Assembly (NCBI GenBank): GCA_047601145.1
Contig: JASGJW010000001.1
Span: forward strand, 372,001 to 436,000
Direction: 5' to 3'
DNA from: UBA7672 sp047601145
GTDB taxonomy: Bacteria > Pseudomonadota > Alphaproteobacteria > Caulobacterales > Hyphomonadaceae
Length of the DNA: 64,000 nt
Part shown: positions 51,991 through 60,910 of the stretch, in pieces
Layout: every line of letters starts with the position of its first letter
Numbering within the stretch: the stretch's first letter is position 1
The notes under the pieces: model-generated
Seen by the model: only the letters and a program-made list of their open reading frames with translations
Told to the model about the DNA's origin: nothing
Databases searched by the model: none
Translations under genes and position numbers: made by a program

Positions 51991-53448
51991 TTACCTCCGC
52001 TGGAATTCAGGGGACATCAGGGCGATCGTGAAGCCCTGCTCGGCGCTTTCGGCGCGAGCGACGGCCTGTCGCGTGCGCGCGCTCGCGATCTCGCCCAGCG
52101 CCCGGTCAAGAAACTCCGAAGGCGTCTCGCCGCGCGCCATCCGGCGCGACACGGCGTTCGCCCATTCGAGCCGCTTCTTCACCGCGTCAGCGCCGGACCA
52201 GGACGGCGCAGTATCCGGCCATCCCGCTGGCGATGGCGCCGTATAGGGCTGCTGCGCCAGCGACTGATAGACCTGCCGCTGCGCTCCGCCGAACGCAGCC
52301 TGCGGACCGACGGCGCGCGCGGCAGAGACAAGGAGTTCTTCCGGCGTCTTGAACTTCGCAGGTGCCTCGCCCCAGGCCTCGTCCAGATCGACAAGCGCCC
52401 GCGCCAGCGCTGCAAGATCGCCACTGGACTTCACGAAAGCGGCCTCAAGCTTTGCAACGGCGGAAGGCGGTGGATCATCCGCAACAAAATGCCGGGCCAG
52501 CTTGGTCGCGATGTGTTTTGCAGTCGCAGGATGGCGCGCCAGATCGTCGAGAATCGCCGCCGCCTGCTGCTTCGCCGGGCCGCTATAGGCTTTTGCGAGC
52601 ACCGTGCGATTGCCAGGCTCGTGCAGGGCTTCCGCGAAGATCGTCTCGCCTACCTGTTCGCGCGCAATGTCGGCAACGCGCTTCTGCTGGCCTTTGCCCT
52701 TCCCGGGCTTTTGTCCCTTGCCTGTGTTGAGGGCCGTAAGGCGCGCCGTCTGCGGGCCGCCAACAGTCCAGCCAGTCAGCGCCTTGGCGAACTCGATGAT
52801 GTCGGCCTGCGTATAGCCGGAACCGACGCCCAGCGTGTGCAGCTCCATGATCTCGCGCGCCAGGTTCTCGTTGAGCCCCGCATCCCGGCGTTCCGCGATC
52901 ATGGTCGACGGGCCAATTGAACGGGCCGCGTCGAGATAGATCAGCATCCCCGGATGAAAGGTCGCGTGACCCAGCAGCGTGCTGAAGCCCGAGAAAACAT
53001 GGGGACGGATTGCCTCGCGCTCGAATGGACCGACAAGACCGATCATCTGGCCGGTACGCGCAGCAACCGTGAAATGGTTGGCCCAGAAGCGCAGCCAGCG
53101 CTCGGCGAATGAGTCTGGTGTCGTAGCCGCATTGCGCGAGCGCGCTTCGATCTCTTTCTGCAGGCCTTCGCGCGCCTCGCGCTGGACCTGCTGCCGGATC
53201 GCCTGCTGGGCATCGCTCGCAACGCCATCCTTGCCCTGCTGGCCGGGAGCCATGCCCGCATAGGCATCCTGGCGTTCCTCGAACACGTCCTTTACCGACA
53301 GGAGGCCATCGGCTGGAATGACAGCCGCATTGGCGCGGATCTGCGCCTTGAGCCAGCCGCGCGGGTCGGAGGAAGCAGACCTGATCTCGCCGGGACGGGC
53401 GCCCATGCCAAAGCGCGTCGCTGCGATTGCGCCGTGAAGCTGGGACAT
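51991..53448 (-). CDS. DUF1800 protein, partner of DUF1501
   Basis: 485 residues of mostly helical sequence. Family motifs RFGMGARPGEI, AERWLRFWANHFTVAA, LLGHATFHPGMLIYLD and ENLAREIMELHTLGVGSGYTQADIIEFAKALTGW are present. No clear signal peptide is seen, although the family is often exported with DUF1501. It heads the two-gene operon; promoter expected in 53449-53568. Function of the pair is not established. Confidence 0.92.
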   Translation of the reverse strand: MSQLHGAIAATRFGMGARPGEIRSASSDPRGWLKAQIRANAAVIPADGLLSVKDVFEERQDAYAGMAPGQQGKDGVASDAQQAIRQQVQREAREGLQKEIEARSRNAATTPDSFAERWLRFWANHFTVAARTGQMIGLVGPFEREAIRPHVFSGFSTLLGHATFHPGMLIYLDAARSIGPSTMIAERRDAGLNENLAREIMELHTLGVGSGYTQADIIEFAKALTGWTVGGPQTARLTALNTGKGQKPGKGKGQQKRVADIAREQVGETIFAEALHEPGNRTVLAKAYSGPAKQQAAAILDDLARHPATAKHIATKLARHFVADDPPPSAVAKLEAAFVKSSGDLAALARALVDLDEAWGEAPAKFKTPEELLVSAARAVGPQAAFGGAQRQVYQSLAQQPYTAPSPAGWPDTAPSWSGADAVKKRLEWANAVSRRMARGETPSEFLDRALGEIASARTRQAVARAESAEQGFTIALMSPEFQRR

Positions 53449-53568
53449 TGGGCGGCTCCCTGATCCTGCCCAGTGATACTAGTGCGTATCGCGCCTCAAA
53501 GTATGTCACCTGCCAGCGAGGATTGTATCAAAGTGTGCCCTCAAGCGCGGGCAGCGAATGATTGGGCC

Positions 53569-54699
53569 TCATTCGCCGGTGTAGCGTGCGCGAGGACGGA
53601 TGATGCGACCGGTCTCGCGTTGTTCCATCGCGTGCGCGAGCCAACCCGTCATGCGGGCCAGCGCAAAGATCGTGAAGGTGGCTTCGTCCGGCAGGCCGAG
53701 TTCGCGTGTCATGGCGGCGAGCGCGGCGTCGCAATTGGGCTTGTCTCCCGTCACCTGCTCCAGCGCGCGAAGCGCCCTTCCGATTGCCGCCCTGGGCTTC
53801 AGCGCGGCAAGCAGGTTCGTTGCCCGCACATCGCCATCGGGATAAAGCGGATGCGACCACCCCGCGATATGATCGCCGCGCGCAACCATCGCCTTCGCTT
53901 CGGCGGCGATATCCTTCGCCGATGCCAGCGCGTCCAGCTGTGCAAGAGCACGAACCGCCGCCTCCCCGTGCAGCGGGCCAGCCAGCGTCGAAAGCCCCGC
54001 CAGCGCGCAAGCGGCCAGCGGAGCGCCTGTCGATGCTGCAATGCGAACAGCGAATGTCGAGGGATTAAGTTCGTGATCTGCCATGAGGATCAGCGCGCGA
54101 CGCACAAGTTGCGCACCTCCAGCGTTCAGCTTCCAGGCCCTCGCCAACCGTTCGTGCAACGCCCCTTTCCCGTGCTCCCCGGTCAGCGCGTCTGAGAACT
54201 CAAAGAGGATGGACCAGGCGTCAGCCCGCAATGCCGAGGGGCTACGTCCAAGGCTGGGCGCATCTTCTCCGGCCCTGCGCGCAAGCATCGCGAAGGCCCG
54301 CGCCTTGGGTGTTACGCCCACCGACTTGCGAGATGGAGCAAGCGCGCGCGCTTCCTCCGCCCTCCACAAGAGCCGCGCCATGTCTTCCAGCGTGAACGTC
54401 GCTGAAAGCTGTTCGATCGACCGACCGCGCACGATCAACTGACCATCGCGAACCGTCGAGATTGCGCTTTCCAGAACCGGCTCGCCCCACGCGATTGCCC
54501 CTGCCGCCACTTCCGAACGGCGCCGCGCGCCGCGGCGCCTGCCTTTCAGTTTCCGGATATCACTCGCTGAATAGAGGCTGCGGCGGGGATCGCCCTCGTC
54601 CGCCTTCGCCCGCAGAAGGCCGCGGCTGACATAGGCATAGAGCGTCTGCTTCTGCACGCTGAGTTGGCCCAGCGCATCTTCGATCGCGATCCAGTCCAT
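53569..54699 (-). CDS. Citrate-synthase-family protein with an N-terminal MerR-like helix-turn-helix
   Basis: 376 residues. Residues 1-60 hold a MerR/HTH_17-type DNA-binding segment (ALGQLSVQKQTLYAYVSRGLLRA, then DPRRSLYSASDIRKLK). From about 75 onward is a citrate synthase fold: AGPLHGEA (first catalytic His), GWSHPLYPDGDVRATNLL (in place of GFGHRVYxxxDPRA) and KPNCDAALAAM (Asp retained). It may be a catalytic 2-methylcitrate/citrate synthase, a transcription factor, or both. ATG 54699 has GAGG upstream; the frame is open further but without family sequence. It is divergent from a second citrate synthase gene 86 nt away. Confidence 0.87.
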   Translation of the reverse strand: MDWIAIEDALGQLSVQKQTLYAYVSRGLLRAKADEGDPRRSLYSASDIRKLKGRRRGARRRSEVAAGAIAWGEPVLESAISTVRDGQLIVRGRSIEQLSATFTLEDMARLLWRAEEARALAPSRKSVGVTPKARAFAMLARRAGEDAPSLGRSPSALRADAWSILFEFSDALTGEHGKGALHERLARAWKLNAGGAQLVRRALILMADHELNPSTFAVRIAASTGAPLAACALAGLSTLAGPLHGEAAVRALAQLDALASAKDIAAEAKAMVARGDHIAGWSHPLYPDGDVRATNLLAALKPRAAIGRALRALEQVTGDKPNCDAALAAMTRELGLPDEATFTIFALARMTGWLAHAMEQRETGRIIRPRARYTGE

Positions 54700-54719
54700 C
54701 CGCGCCTCAAGTTGATTAT

Positions 54720-54729
54720 ATTGATCAAT
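54720..54729. promoter_or_regulatory. Small palindrome between the divergent citrate synthase genes
   Basis: ATTGATCAAT is a perfect 10-bp palindrome within an AT-rich patch (TTGATTATATTGATCAAT, 54712-54729) that includes TTGAT half-sites. It stands between two divergent starts and could be the target of the helix-turn-helix of the left gene. Confidence 0.4.
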
Positions 54730-54785
54730 CTTGACCAATGCGACCATGGATCGCCATCTCATCTGCGTCAACGATGGAGTGTTCG

Positions 54786-55862
54786 ATGGACGCGGGCCTG
54801 GAAAAAGTTGTCGCCGCCGAGACGGTGCTGTCGGATGTACAGGGCGCTGAAGGCCGTCTCATCATCCGCGGCAAGGACGTTGAAACGCTGGCCCGGGAAT
54901 TCAATTACGAAGAGGCGCTGGAACACCTGTGGACCGGCTTCTTCGAGGAAATTCCGGATGTGCGCTCCGCCCTCGGAAACGCACGGGTCGCGGCATTCGA
55001 ACGCCTGAAGCCTGATTTCGCTCGGCTTGTCGTGCTGCCGGAAGTCGAAGGCCTGCGCGCCGCGCTCAGCCTCGCGCCGGACGGGCACGAGGCGAATGCC
55101 GCCGTCACCCTCGTTGCGACGATGGCCGTTGCCACGGGCGCGATCGCACAAATGAAGGCTGGACGGACGCCTCTCAGGCCCAACCCGACCGCACAGCACG
55201 GCGCCGACCTGCTGCGAATGATCCGCGGCGAGACGCCAACGCCTGAAGAAGCGCGCGCACTCGACGCCTATCTCGTCACGGTGTCCGATCATGGACTCAA
55301 CGCCTCGACCTTCGTCGCGCGTTGCGTGGCCTCGACACGCGCCGGGCTAGGCTCAGCAGTGATCGCCGGACTGTCAGCCCTCAAAGGGCCGCTGCACGGC
55401 GGCGCGCCCGGGCCCGTGCTCGACATGCTCGACGCCATCGGCGCAGCGGACCGGGCCGAGGGCTGGATCCGGATGGCGCTCGATCGCGGCGACCGCCTGA
55501 TGGGCTTCGGCCACCGCGTCTATCGCACGCGCGACCCGCGCGCCGATGTGCTCAAGCACTTCGTCGGCACGCTACCCGTCAGCAGCGGCCGCCTGGCGCT
55601 CGCGCAGGCGATCGAGAGCCGCATCCTCCGGAAGCTGGCGGCGGAAAAACCCGACCGCAAGCTCGACACCAATGTCGAATACTACACCGCCATCCTGCTC
55701 GAGGCGCTGGGCGTGCCACGCGGATTGTTCACCTGCCTGTTCGGCTGCGGCCGCGTCACGGGCTGGATCGCGCACGCGCGCGAACAGCTTGCAACGGGCC
55801 GGCTGGTAAGGCCGGCGTCGAGCTATGTCGGGCCAATGCCGGCCGGGAGCGTTGCTGCCTAG
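54786..55862 (+). CDS. Citrate synthase family protein
   Basis: 358 residues. Shows ALKGPLHGGAPG (first His), LMGFGHRVYRTRDPRADVLK (second His and citrate-binding loop) and NVEYYTAILLEALGVP. The last motif carries Glu where E. coli GltA has the catalytic Asp in NVDFY; several citrate synthase 2-type proteins appear to share this. Likely reaction is oxaloacetate plus acetyl- or propionyl-CoA. ATG 54786 follows GGAGTGTTCG; an ATG at 54774 lacks a ribosome site. Its stop overlaps the convergent carboxylesterase stop by 4 nt. Confidence 0.9.
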   Translation: MDAGLEKVVAAETVLSDVQGAEGRLIIRGKDVETLAREFNYEEALEHLWTGFFEEIPDVRSALGNARVAAFERLKPDFARLVVLPEVEGLRAALSLAPDGHEANAAVTLVATMAVATGAIAQMKAGRTPLRPNPTAQHGADLLRMIRGETPTPEEARALDAYLVTVSDHGLNASTFVARCVASTRAGLGSAVIAGLSALKGPLHGGAPGPVLDMLDAIGAADRAEGWIRMALDRGDRLMGFGHRVYRTRDPRADVLKHFVGTLPVSSGRLALAQAIESRILRKLAAEKPDRKLDTNVEYYTAILLEALGVPRGLFTCLFGCGRVTGWIAHAREQLATGRLVRPASSYVGPMPAGSVAA

Positions 55863-57292
55863 CGCGCGCCGGGCTCGGCCATCGTAGCCACGTCCAGGGC
55901 TTCCTTGCGGAAGTTTGTACGGACGCCGGACGGTGAGCCGAACTCCATCAGCTGGTCGCTCGCCGGGCTGTAGGCGGGCCAGGCCGGACCGGACGCGCAC
56001 GTTGGCGTCCCTGTCTTGGCGAAGGCGACCCAGCAGGAGTGCATCAGGACGGCCATCGCCTTGTCTTCTTCCGAAGGCGTAGGCGGGGCGGCGAGCGCGC
56101 TGCCGGCGGCGGCAGGCGGCGCGCCCGGCGGGCGCATCTGGCCGCCATAGACGTAGGAGATTTCGGCGGCGTGGGCGGCGCCCATCGAATCCGGCGTACG
56201 GCGCTCGGTGGCGACATAGGAGAAGAAGTAGAGCCAGCTCGGTTTCCCATCAGCCGACTTGGCGGCGATGAAGCGCGCTGGCGCGCCTGCCTGGGAGTTG
56301 GTCCAGTCCGTTGCGGCCTGACCCGTGAGCTGGCGGGCCAGCGAGGCCTCATAGCTGTTTGATCCGACAACGAGCGGGATATCGAGCGTGTGCTTGTTGG
56401 CCATCGCAGAGAGCGAGGTCTCCGTCATGAAGCGCCCATCCACGATCGGGAAGCGCGCACCATTGGCGGCTTCGACAAGCTTCATCGCCGGGAGGGCGCG
56501 AAGATCGGCGAGCGTCGCCTTGTCGGTCGCGCCTGCCCGGCCGGCGAGCGCTGCGCCGTCCTTCTCCATGTCGGCGAGCGAGGCGCTGGCGCCCCAGGTG
56601 ATGTTCGATTCGAGGATCGCCTGGCTGAACAGACCCTTCGATGTCTTGAGGCCGAGCAACGCGTAGATGTCGATCGCGCCGGCGCTTTCGCCGAACACGG
56701 TAACCTTCGAGGCATCGCCGCCGAACGCCGCGATGTTCTTCTGCACCCACTGCAGGGCGGCCGTCTGATCCATCAGGCCGTAGTTGGCGAGCGGCTCATC
56801 CTTTGCGGCCGCCTTGGTGAGTTCCGGGTGGGCAAAGAAGCCGAGCGCGCCCATGCGATAGTTGATCGTCACCATGACCACGCCGCTCTTCGCGAAGGCG
56901 GCGCCATTGTAGATAGAGCCCGAGCCGTTGAGGTTCGATCCGCCGTGGATCCACACCATCACGGGAAGATTCTTGGCGTTCTCCGGGGCGAAGACGTTGA
57001 GATAGAGGCAATCCTCCGAGACCTTGGCTTCCGCGCCGAGGCGCGAATTCTGTGCGCAGCTCGGGCCGTATTCAGTAGCGGCGCGATCGCCGGTCCAGGC
57101 GGCGACTGGCTGTGGCGGTTTCCAGCGGAGGTCGCCGACAGGCGGGGCGGCGAAGGGGATGCCCTTGTAACTGACAATGCCGTCGGCCTTTTCGCCGACG
57201 AGCGCGCCGGATGCTATTTTTGTCTTCGCTGGATCAGCAAAAGCGGCGGGCGTGAAGGCGAGTGCAAGCGCGATCGCGGCTGCGAATTTCAT
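55859..57292 (-). CDS. Secreted type-B carboxylesterase
   Basis: 477 residues with signal peptide (cleavage AFA-DPAK near residue 19). It has the alpha/beta-hydrolase oxyanion motif VWIHGGSNLNGSGS, nucleophile elbow FGESAGA, YKGIPFAAPPVGDLRW and EDCLYLNVF, which define type-B carboxylesterases (COesterase). The catalytic His is expected in GAAHAAEISYVYG. It probably hydrolyses esters in the periplasm. There is a 102-nt gap to the next gene and no obvious operon partner. Confidence 0.93.
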   Translation of the reverse strand: MKFAAAIALALAFTPAAFADPAKTKIASGALVGEKADGIVSYKGIPFAAPPVGDLRWKPPQPVAAWTGDRAATEYGPSCAQNSRLGAEAKVSEDCLYLNVFAPENAKNLPVMVWIHGGSNLNGSGSIYNGAAFAKSGVVMVTINYRMGALGFFAHPELTKAAAKDEPLANYGLMDQTAALQWVQKNIAAFGGDASKVTVFGESAGAIDIYALLGLKTSKGLFSQAILESNITWGASASLADMEKDGAALAGRAGATDKATLADLRALPAMKLVEAANGARFPIVDGRFMTETSLSAMANKHTLDIPLVVGSNSYEASLARQLTGQAATDWTNSQAGAPARFIAAKSADGKPSWLYFFSYVATERRTPDSMGAAHAAEISYVYGGQMRPPGAPPAAAGSALAAPPTPSEEDKAMAVLMHSCWVAFAKTGTPTCASGPAWPAYSPASDQLMEFGSPSGVRTNFRKEALDVATMAEPGAR

Positions 57293-57394
57293 GGACGTCC
57301 TCCCGGTCCGCCAGACTTCCGCGGCGGCTTTCGGGAGCTGTTATAGACCGGCCAAAAGGCCTCTGTAACCTCGGCGCGGACACGGGGCCGTGAG

Positions 57395-57838
57395 CTACCA
57401 GGCCAGGCGGCGCTCAAGTTCCTTCGCGATCATCGAATAATCGCCTGTCCCGGGCCTACGCTGGATCAGTTCGATCGCAGCGAGCACCAGCTCTGCAGCA
57501 TCGATCGGCTTGGGCAGAGACAATGCCGCACCACGCAGTTCGGCAAGCACGAGCACATGCTCCAGTGGCTTGCCTGGCGCTCCCTTGCCGCCCAGCGCAA
57601 TCACGGGCGGCATACCCGGCCGTTCGCAAAGTTTGGCGACAAGCTCGAGGCCCGCAGGCGAATCGACGCCAACCACGACGACATCGCGGTCGGAAAACGA
57701 GCCCTGCGAAGCCAGAGCTTGCTGAGGAGAGAGTGAGGCGAAGGCGATCGCAGGGTCCTGCATAGAGCCGGCATCAGCCATCAGAAGATCGTCGTCATCG
57801 ACAACCAGAACCCGAAGCACTTCCAGTCTTCTGCCCAT
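57395..57838 (-). CDS. Degenerate receiver-domain protein without phospho-acceptor Asp
   Basis: 147 residues, a stand-alone response-regulator receiver fold: VLRVLVVDDDDLLMADA keeps the acidic pocket, and ALSLPKPIDAAELV keeps the Lys-Pro. The position of the phosphorylated Asp reads VVVVGVDSPAG, so it is replaced by Gly or shifted by two (GVD). It may work without phosphorylation. ATG 57838 is used; a TTG three codons upstream (57847) is possible. No partner kinase is adjacent. Confidence 0.75.
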   Translation of the reverse strand: MGRRLEVLRVLVVDDDDLLMADAGSMQDPAIAFASLSPQQALASQGSFSDRDVVVVGVDSPAGLELVAKLCERPGMPPVIALGGKGAPGKPLEHVLVLAELRGAALSLPKPIDAAELVLAAIELIQRRPGTGDYSMIAKELERRLAW

Positions 57839-58061
57839 GTTTCCCAACCCTTCGAGGATGCCTTTTCCTGTTCCTCTCCTCGGGATTTCCGGCTTTCCTG
57901 GGCCTGGCCCTGCAGCCTGATTTCCCTGTCCGCCACAAGGATTAACATAAAGGTCCTAAGTATTAGTTGCTTTTAGCACGGGGGAAATCCCCGAGCCGAG
58001 GCGTGGTGGGTTCGCGAAAGCCCGGAATGCGGTATGCCAGCCGCCCGAATGGAAGACGGTG

Positions 58062-58955
58062 ATGGCGGACGATCTCGGCACGGCTGATGGCGAATCGGAG
58101 GGCGCGGAATTTTCCCCGCTCCATCCTGTGTTTGCGGATGCGCCTGACAGCGTGAACTTCCGCAAGCTGCGCAAGCGGCTGGTGCGTCAGACGCAGGAAG
58201 CAGTGCGCGCTTACGGGATGATCCCGGAAGGACGGCGGGCGAAATGGCTGGTCTGCCTGTCGGGCGGCAAGGACAGCTACACCCTGCTCTCCATCCTGCT
58301 CGACCTGCAGTGGCAGGGCGCCCTGCCCGTCGATCTGCTCGCCTGCAATCTCGACCAGGGACAGCCGGGTTTCGACAAGAACATCCTGCCCAGTTACTTC
58401 GCGAAGGTCGGCGTGCCTTATCGCATCATCACGGAAGACACCTACTCCATCGTCACCGAGAAAGTGCCGGCCTCGAACACCTATTGCTCGCTGTGCTCGC
58501 GGTTGCGGCGCGGCATTCTCTATCGCGTCGCCCGCGAGGAAGGATGCGAGGCGGTCGTGCTGGGCCATCATCGCGACGATTCGCTTGAGACATTCATGCT
58601 GAACTTCCTCCACGGCGGACGGCTCGCTGCGATGCCGCCCAAGCTGGTCAACGATGTCGGCGATCTCTTTGTTCTTCGTCCTCTGATCGGCTGCGCTGAA
58701 GACGACATCCGCAAGTTCGCGGCGCACATGCAGTTCCCGATCATCCCCTGCAATCTCTGCGGTTCGCAGGAGGGTCTGCAGCGCATGCAGATCAAGTCGA
58801 TGCTGGACGAGTGGGAAAAGCGGAACCCCGGCAAACGCCAGGTGATGGCGCGCGCCCTCTCCCACGTGCGGCCATCGCACCTGGTCGATGGCGACCTGTT
58901 CGATTTTGTGGGGCTCGATCTGGGCAAGCCCGGAACAAGGGATGACGGGCTCTAG
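58062..58955 (+). CDS. ttcA: tRNA 2-thiocytidine synthetase TtcA
   Basis: 297 residues. The PP-loop SGGKDS (about residue 68) binds ATP, CSLCSR and CNLCGS provide the two CxxC pairs that hold a [4Fe-4S] cluster in TtcA, and HHRDDSLETFMLNFLHGG is characteristic. The enzyme thiolates C32 in certain tRNAs. ATG 58062 has GGAAG 6 nt upstream; a GTG one codon earlier is possible. It is followed by a gene-free stretch. Confidence 0.95.
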   Translation: MADDLGTADGESEGAEFSPLHPVFADAPDSVNFRKLRKRLVRQTQEAVRAYGMIPEGRRAKWLVCLSGGKDSYTLLSILLDLQWQGALPVDLLACNLDQGQPGFDKNILPSYFAKVGVPYRIITEDTYSIVTEKVPASNTYCSLCSRLRRGILYRVAREEGCEAVVLGHHRDDSLETFMLNFLHGGRLAAMPPKLVNDVGDLFVLRPLIGCAEDDIRKFAAHMQFPIIPCNLCGSQEGLQRMQIKSMLDEWEKRNPGKRQVMARALSHVRPSHLVDGDLFDFVGLDLGKPGTRDDGL

Positions 58956-59014
58956 GCGCGACGGCGCGTTCCCGCTAGGGGTATAGCTATCTTTGGAGAA
59001 GACAAACTCTGTAG

Positions 59015-59102
59015 CGGGGTGCGTTAGGTTCGATAGGCTCGAGTCGCTGACGCATCGCGGCTTACGCGGTGCTCGCGATCGTCTTGAAAAGGCTGCACCC
59101 CG
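59015..59102 (+). ncRNA. Putative structured RNA upstream of an intrinsic terminator
   Basis: CGGGGTGC (59015-59022) pairs with GCACCCCG (59095-59102). Inside, GACGCATCGCG (59049-59059, one bulge) pairs with CGCGATCGTC (59074-59083). Alternatively GCATCGCG (59052-59059) pairs with CGCGGTGC (59065-59072), so two inner folds compete. The terminator at 59175-59206 would give a transcript of roughly 200 nt. A clear promoter was not identified; TATAGC at 58982-58987 is only a weak -10. Confidence 0.4.
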
Positions 59103-59174
59103 ACGTGGTGCGGGAAATCGAGAATGAGCAATGACCGAGTAAGCGGCTTTCGTCGCCAACTGACTTGTTTCGAA

Positions 59175-59206
59175 AAGGGCGCTCCCTCAAGGGGGCGTCC
59201 TTTTTT
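59175..59206 (+). terminator. Strong rho-independent terminator
   Basis: AAGGGCGCTCCC (59175-59186) and GGGGGCGTCCTT (59191-59202) form a 12-bp stem with two G-U pairs and a TCAA tetraloop, followed by TTTTTT. It is 220 nt after ttcA, too far for an ordinary gene-end terminator unless a long 3' region or a separate RNA is made. Confidence 0.9.
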
Positions 59207-59681
59207 CTTAGCTCTTCGGGTTCGGCCTGAAGTTCAGACGCTTCTCGATACTGTCGCTGACCGTCTACCGGCTGAAAAACTCATCGCCCGGTCCCAGCGC
59301 CGTCGTTGGATAGTCCACCAGCGTGTGCGACCACCACTGACCGAGATACGCCTTCATCGCCATGCGGGCGGCGTGGGGGGCTACTCGCCGTCATTTCGAA
59401 GGTCAGTATGTCGAGACTTAGCTAACAGTAGCTTGCAGCGTCGAATGTCATTCTTTCGGATGACTGTTTTGGGCCAATCTACGCCCCATGGACACAACAT
59501 TACGAACGGCGCGAATGAGGGACCATTCCCGTCGTTCGGCACCTGCGTTACCAACTTCCGAGATTGGCCCATCGCCGTCGGTCGATAAGTTCAGTTGAGG
59601 TGCGTGGCTCGGCTTTGCCAGTGATTAACCGGCGGGACAAAAGATGTCTTCGGGTCGGCGGTGGCCGAAGGGGGCTGTCAC

Positions 59682-60815
59682 GTGAATTGGGTTCGCTGCT
59701 GTCTTGCCGTCATCGCAGCCATGGCTGCGTCATGTGCGGAAGTGCCGAAGGCGAGCGAGTCCGTCTGGCGCCGCCCCCCTTACAATATTTTCGCACCGCG
59801 CGATTCTGCGGCTTACGTTGCCACGCGCGTGGTGGCGCTCTCTAGCGGTCCGGTGCGCACACAGCAGACGACGGTTATGCGGGCCGGCCGTTGGCAACGG
59901 GAAGATACCCGCCGCGATGGCGGCACATCGACCGAGTATTCCGACTTCGAGCGTGGAGTTTCTGTGACATGGTTCAGGCGAGGTGACGGCGATGAGTATC
60001 TGAGTGCATCCCAGAACACTCCGGAGTCACTGGTGCCGCTTACCGGGCAGCGTACGGGTGAGACACAGAAGTGGGCGGGAGAATTGTGCGAAGTCTGGTC
60101 GTGGCGTCACACCTTGCCGAGCGGGGTTGCGACGACCTCACTCACCTGTCTGACATACGACGGCATCGAGCTTTGGAGCGGCTATGGCGATAGCGAATCC
60201 GCGACCGAGAAGTTCCATGTGACATCCGTCGAGCGGAGGAAGGTGAGCCCCGAAGAGGTTCGCCTCCCGGCTGCCGCGCTTGACTGGAATCGGTGGCGAG
60301 CAGGAATAGACCGCGGCGATGAGAAACGCGGGCACGAGGTCACTCTGAGCGGCCAGGGCGCGAAGGGGGGCGATGCCGTTGAAATTCTCATCGGTCAGCG
60401 CGGCAGTTGGCAAAAGACAGAGACCAACTATTCGGGGGGCGCGCGCTCCGTGGACATCTACCACCCGCAAGCAGGCCTTCATTTTTCCGATGGAGAGCAG
60501 GGTCGACGCCTGAGCCTGACCCGACACCTTGGGCCCACCCAAGAAACGATTGTAGGGCCGCCAGCGCCTTACACGCCGACACGCCAGGCCACGATCCTTG
60601 GGCGAAATTGCGTCTGGTATGATACGATGCCCGGCTGGCACGATGTCTCAGGCAGCGATTGCCGGGACCCCGACGGCGTCGTCCTCGCACGTAGCGCCAC
60701 TGGTTGGGGCGGCCGCGTCACGCTTAGCGTCGAGGCAACGCGCCTCTCAGCCTCGCCACCGTCCGAAGAAGCGCTTGGTCCGCCTTCCGGCATATTCTCA
60801 TGGGTGAGAGAATAA
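59682..60815 (+). CDS. Lipoprotein with an internal duplication, function unknown
   Basis: 377 residues. Signal peptide with lipobox AASC (VRCCLAVIAAMAASCAEVP). The mature protein has two related halves: YVATRVVALSSGP...ELCEVWSWRH...SLTCLTYDGIELWSG...VTSVERRKVSPEEVRLP and EVTLSGQGAKGG...GRNCVWYDT...GSDCRDPDGVVLARS...LSVEATRLSASPPSEEALG (read as pieces). Each half has a C-x-VW and a later Cys before a DG-I/V-x-L strand, suggesting disulfides and a beta-rich fold. Start is a GTG at 59682 with AAGGGGG upstream; no recognised family. Confidence 0.75.
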   Translation: MNWVRCCLAVIAAMAASCAEVPKASESVWRRPPYNIFAPRDSAAYVATRVVALSSGPVRTQQTTVMRAGRWQREDTRRDGGTSTEYSDFERGVSVTWFRRGDGDEYLSASQNTPESLVPLTGQRTGETQKWAGELCEVWSWRHTLPSGVATTSLTCLTYDGIELWSGYGDSESATEKFHVTSVERRKVSPEEVRLPAAALDWNRWRAGIDRGDEKRGHEVTLSGQGAKGGDAVEILIGQRGSWQKTETNYSGGARSVDIYHPQAGLHFSDGEQGRRLSLTRHLGPTQETIVGPPAPYTPTRQATILGRNCVWYDTMPGWHDVSGSDCRDPDGVVLARSATGWGGRVTLSVEATRLSASPPSEEALGPPSGIFSWVRE

Positions 60816-60910
60816 GATCTGAAATGGATGGCGTTCTGTCTGCTTACGGCGATTTTGCGCCGGAGGGGAATTGATCGGGCACGCGGCACGAGACGGCCCT
60901 TTCTTGCCGA

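Larger units (their letters stand above)
58956..59681. other. Long non-coding stretch, 726 bp
   Basis: Holds a nested hairpin region (59015-59102), a strong plus-strand terminator (59175-59206) and an 11-bp inverted repeat 80 nt apart (59470-59480 and 59561-59571). Open frames here (for example 59124-59588) lack coding character. No tRNA or known RNA family was recognised. Confidence 0.6.

Noticed and set aside
59015..59206. 6S RNA, SRP RNA or tmRNA
   Set aside because: I could not find the conserved SRP GGAAG-type loop, a tmRNA-like CCA end or a clear 6S bubble; left as an unassigned structured RNA.
59124..59588. 154-codon frame after ttcA
   Set aside because: It runs through the terminator hairpin and shows no domain, signal peptide or coding bias.
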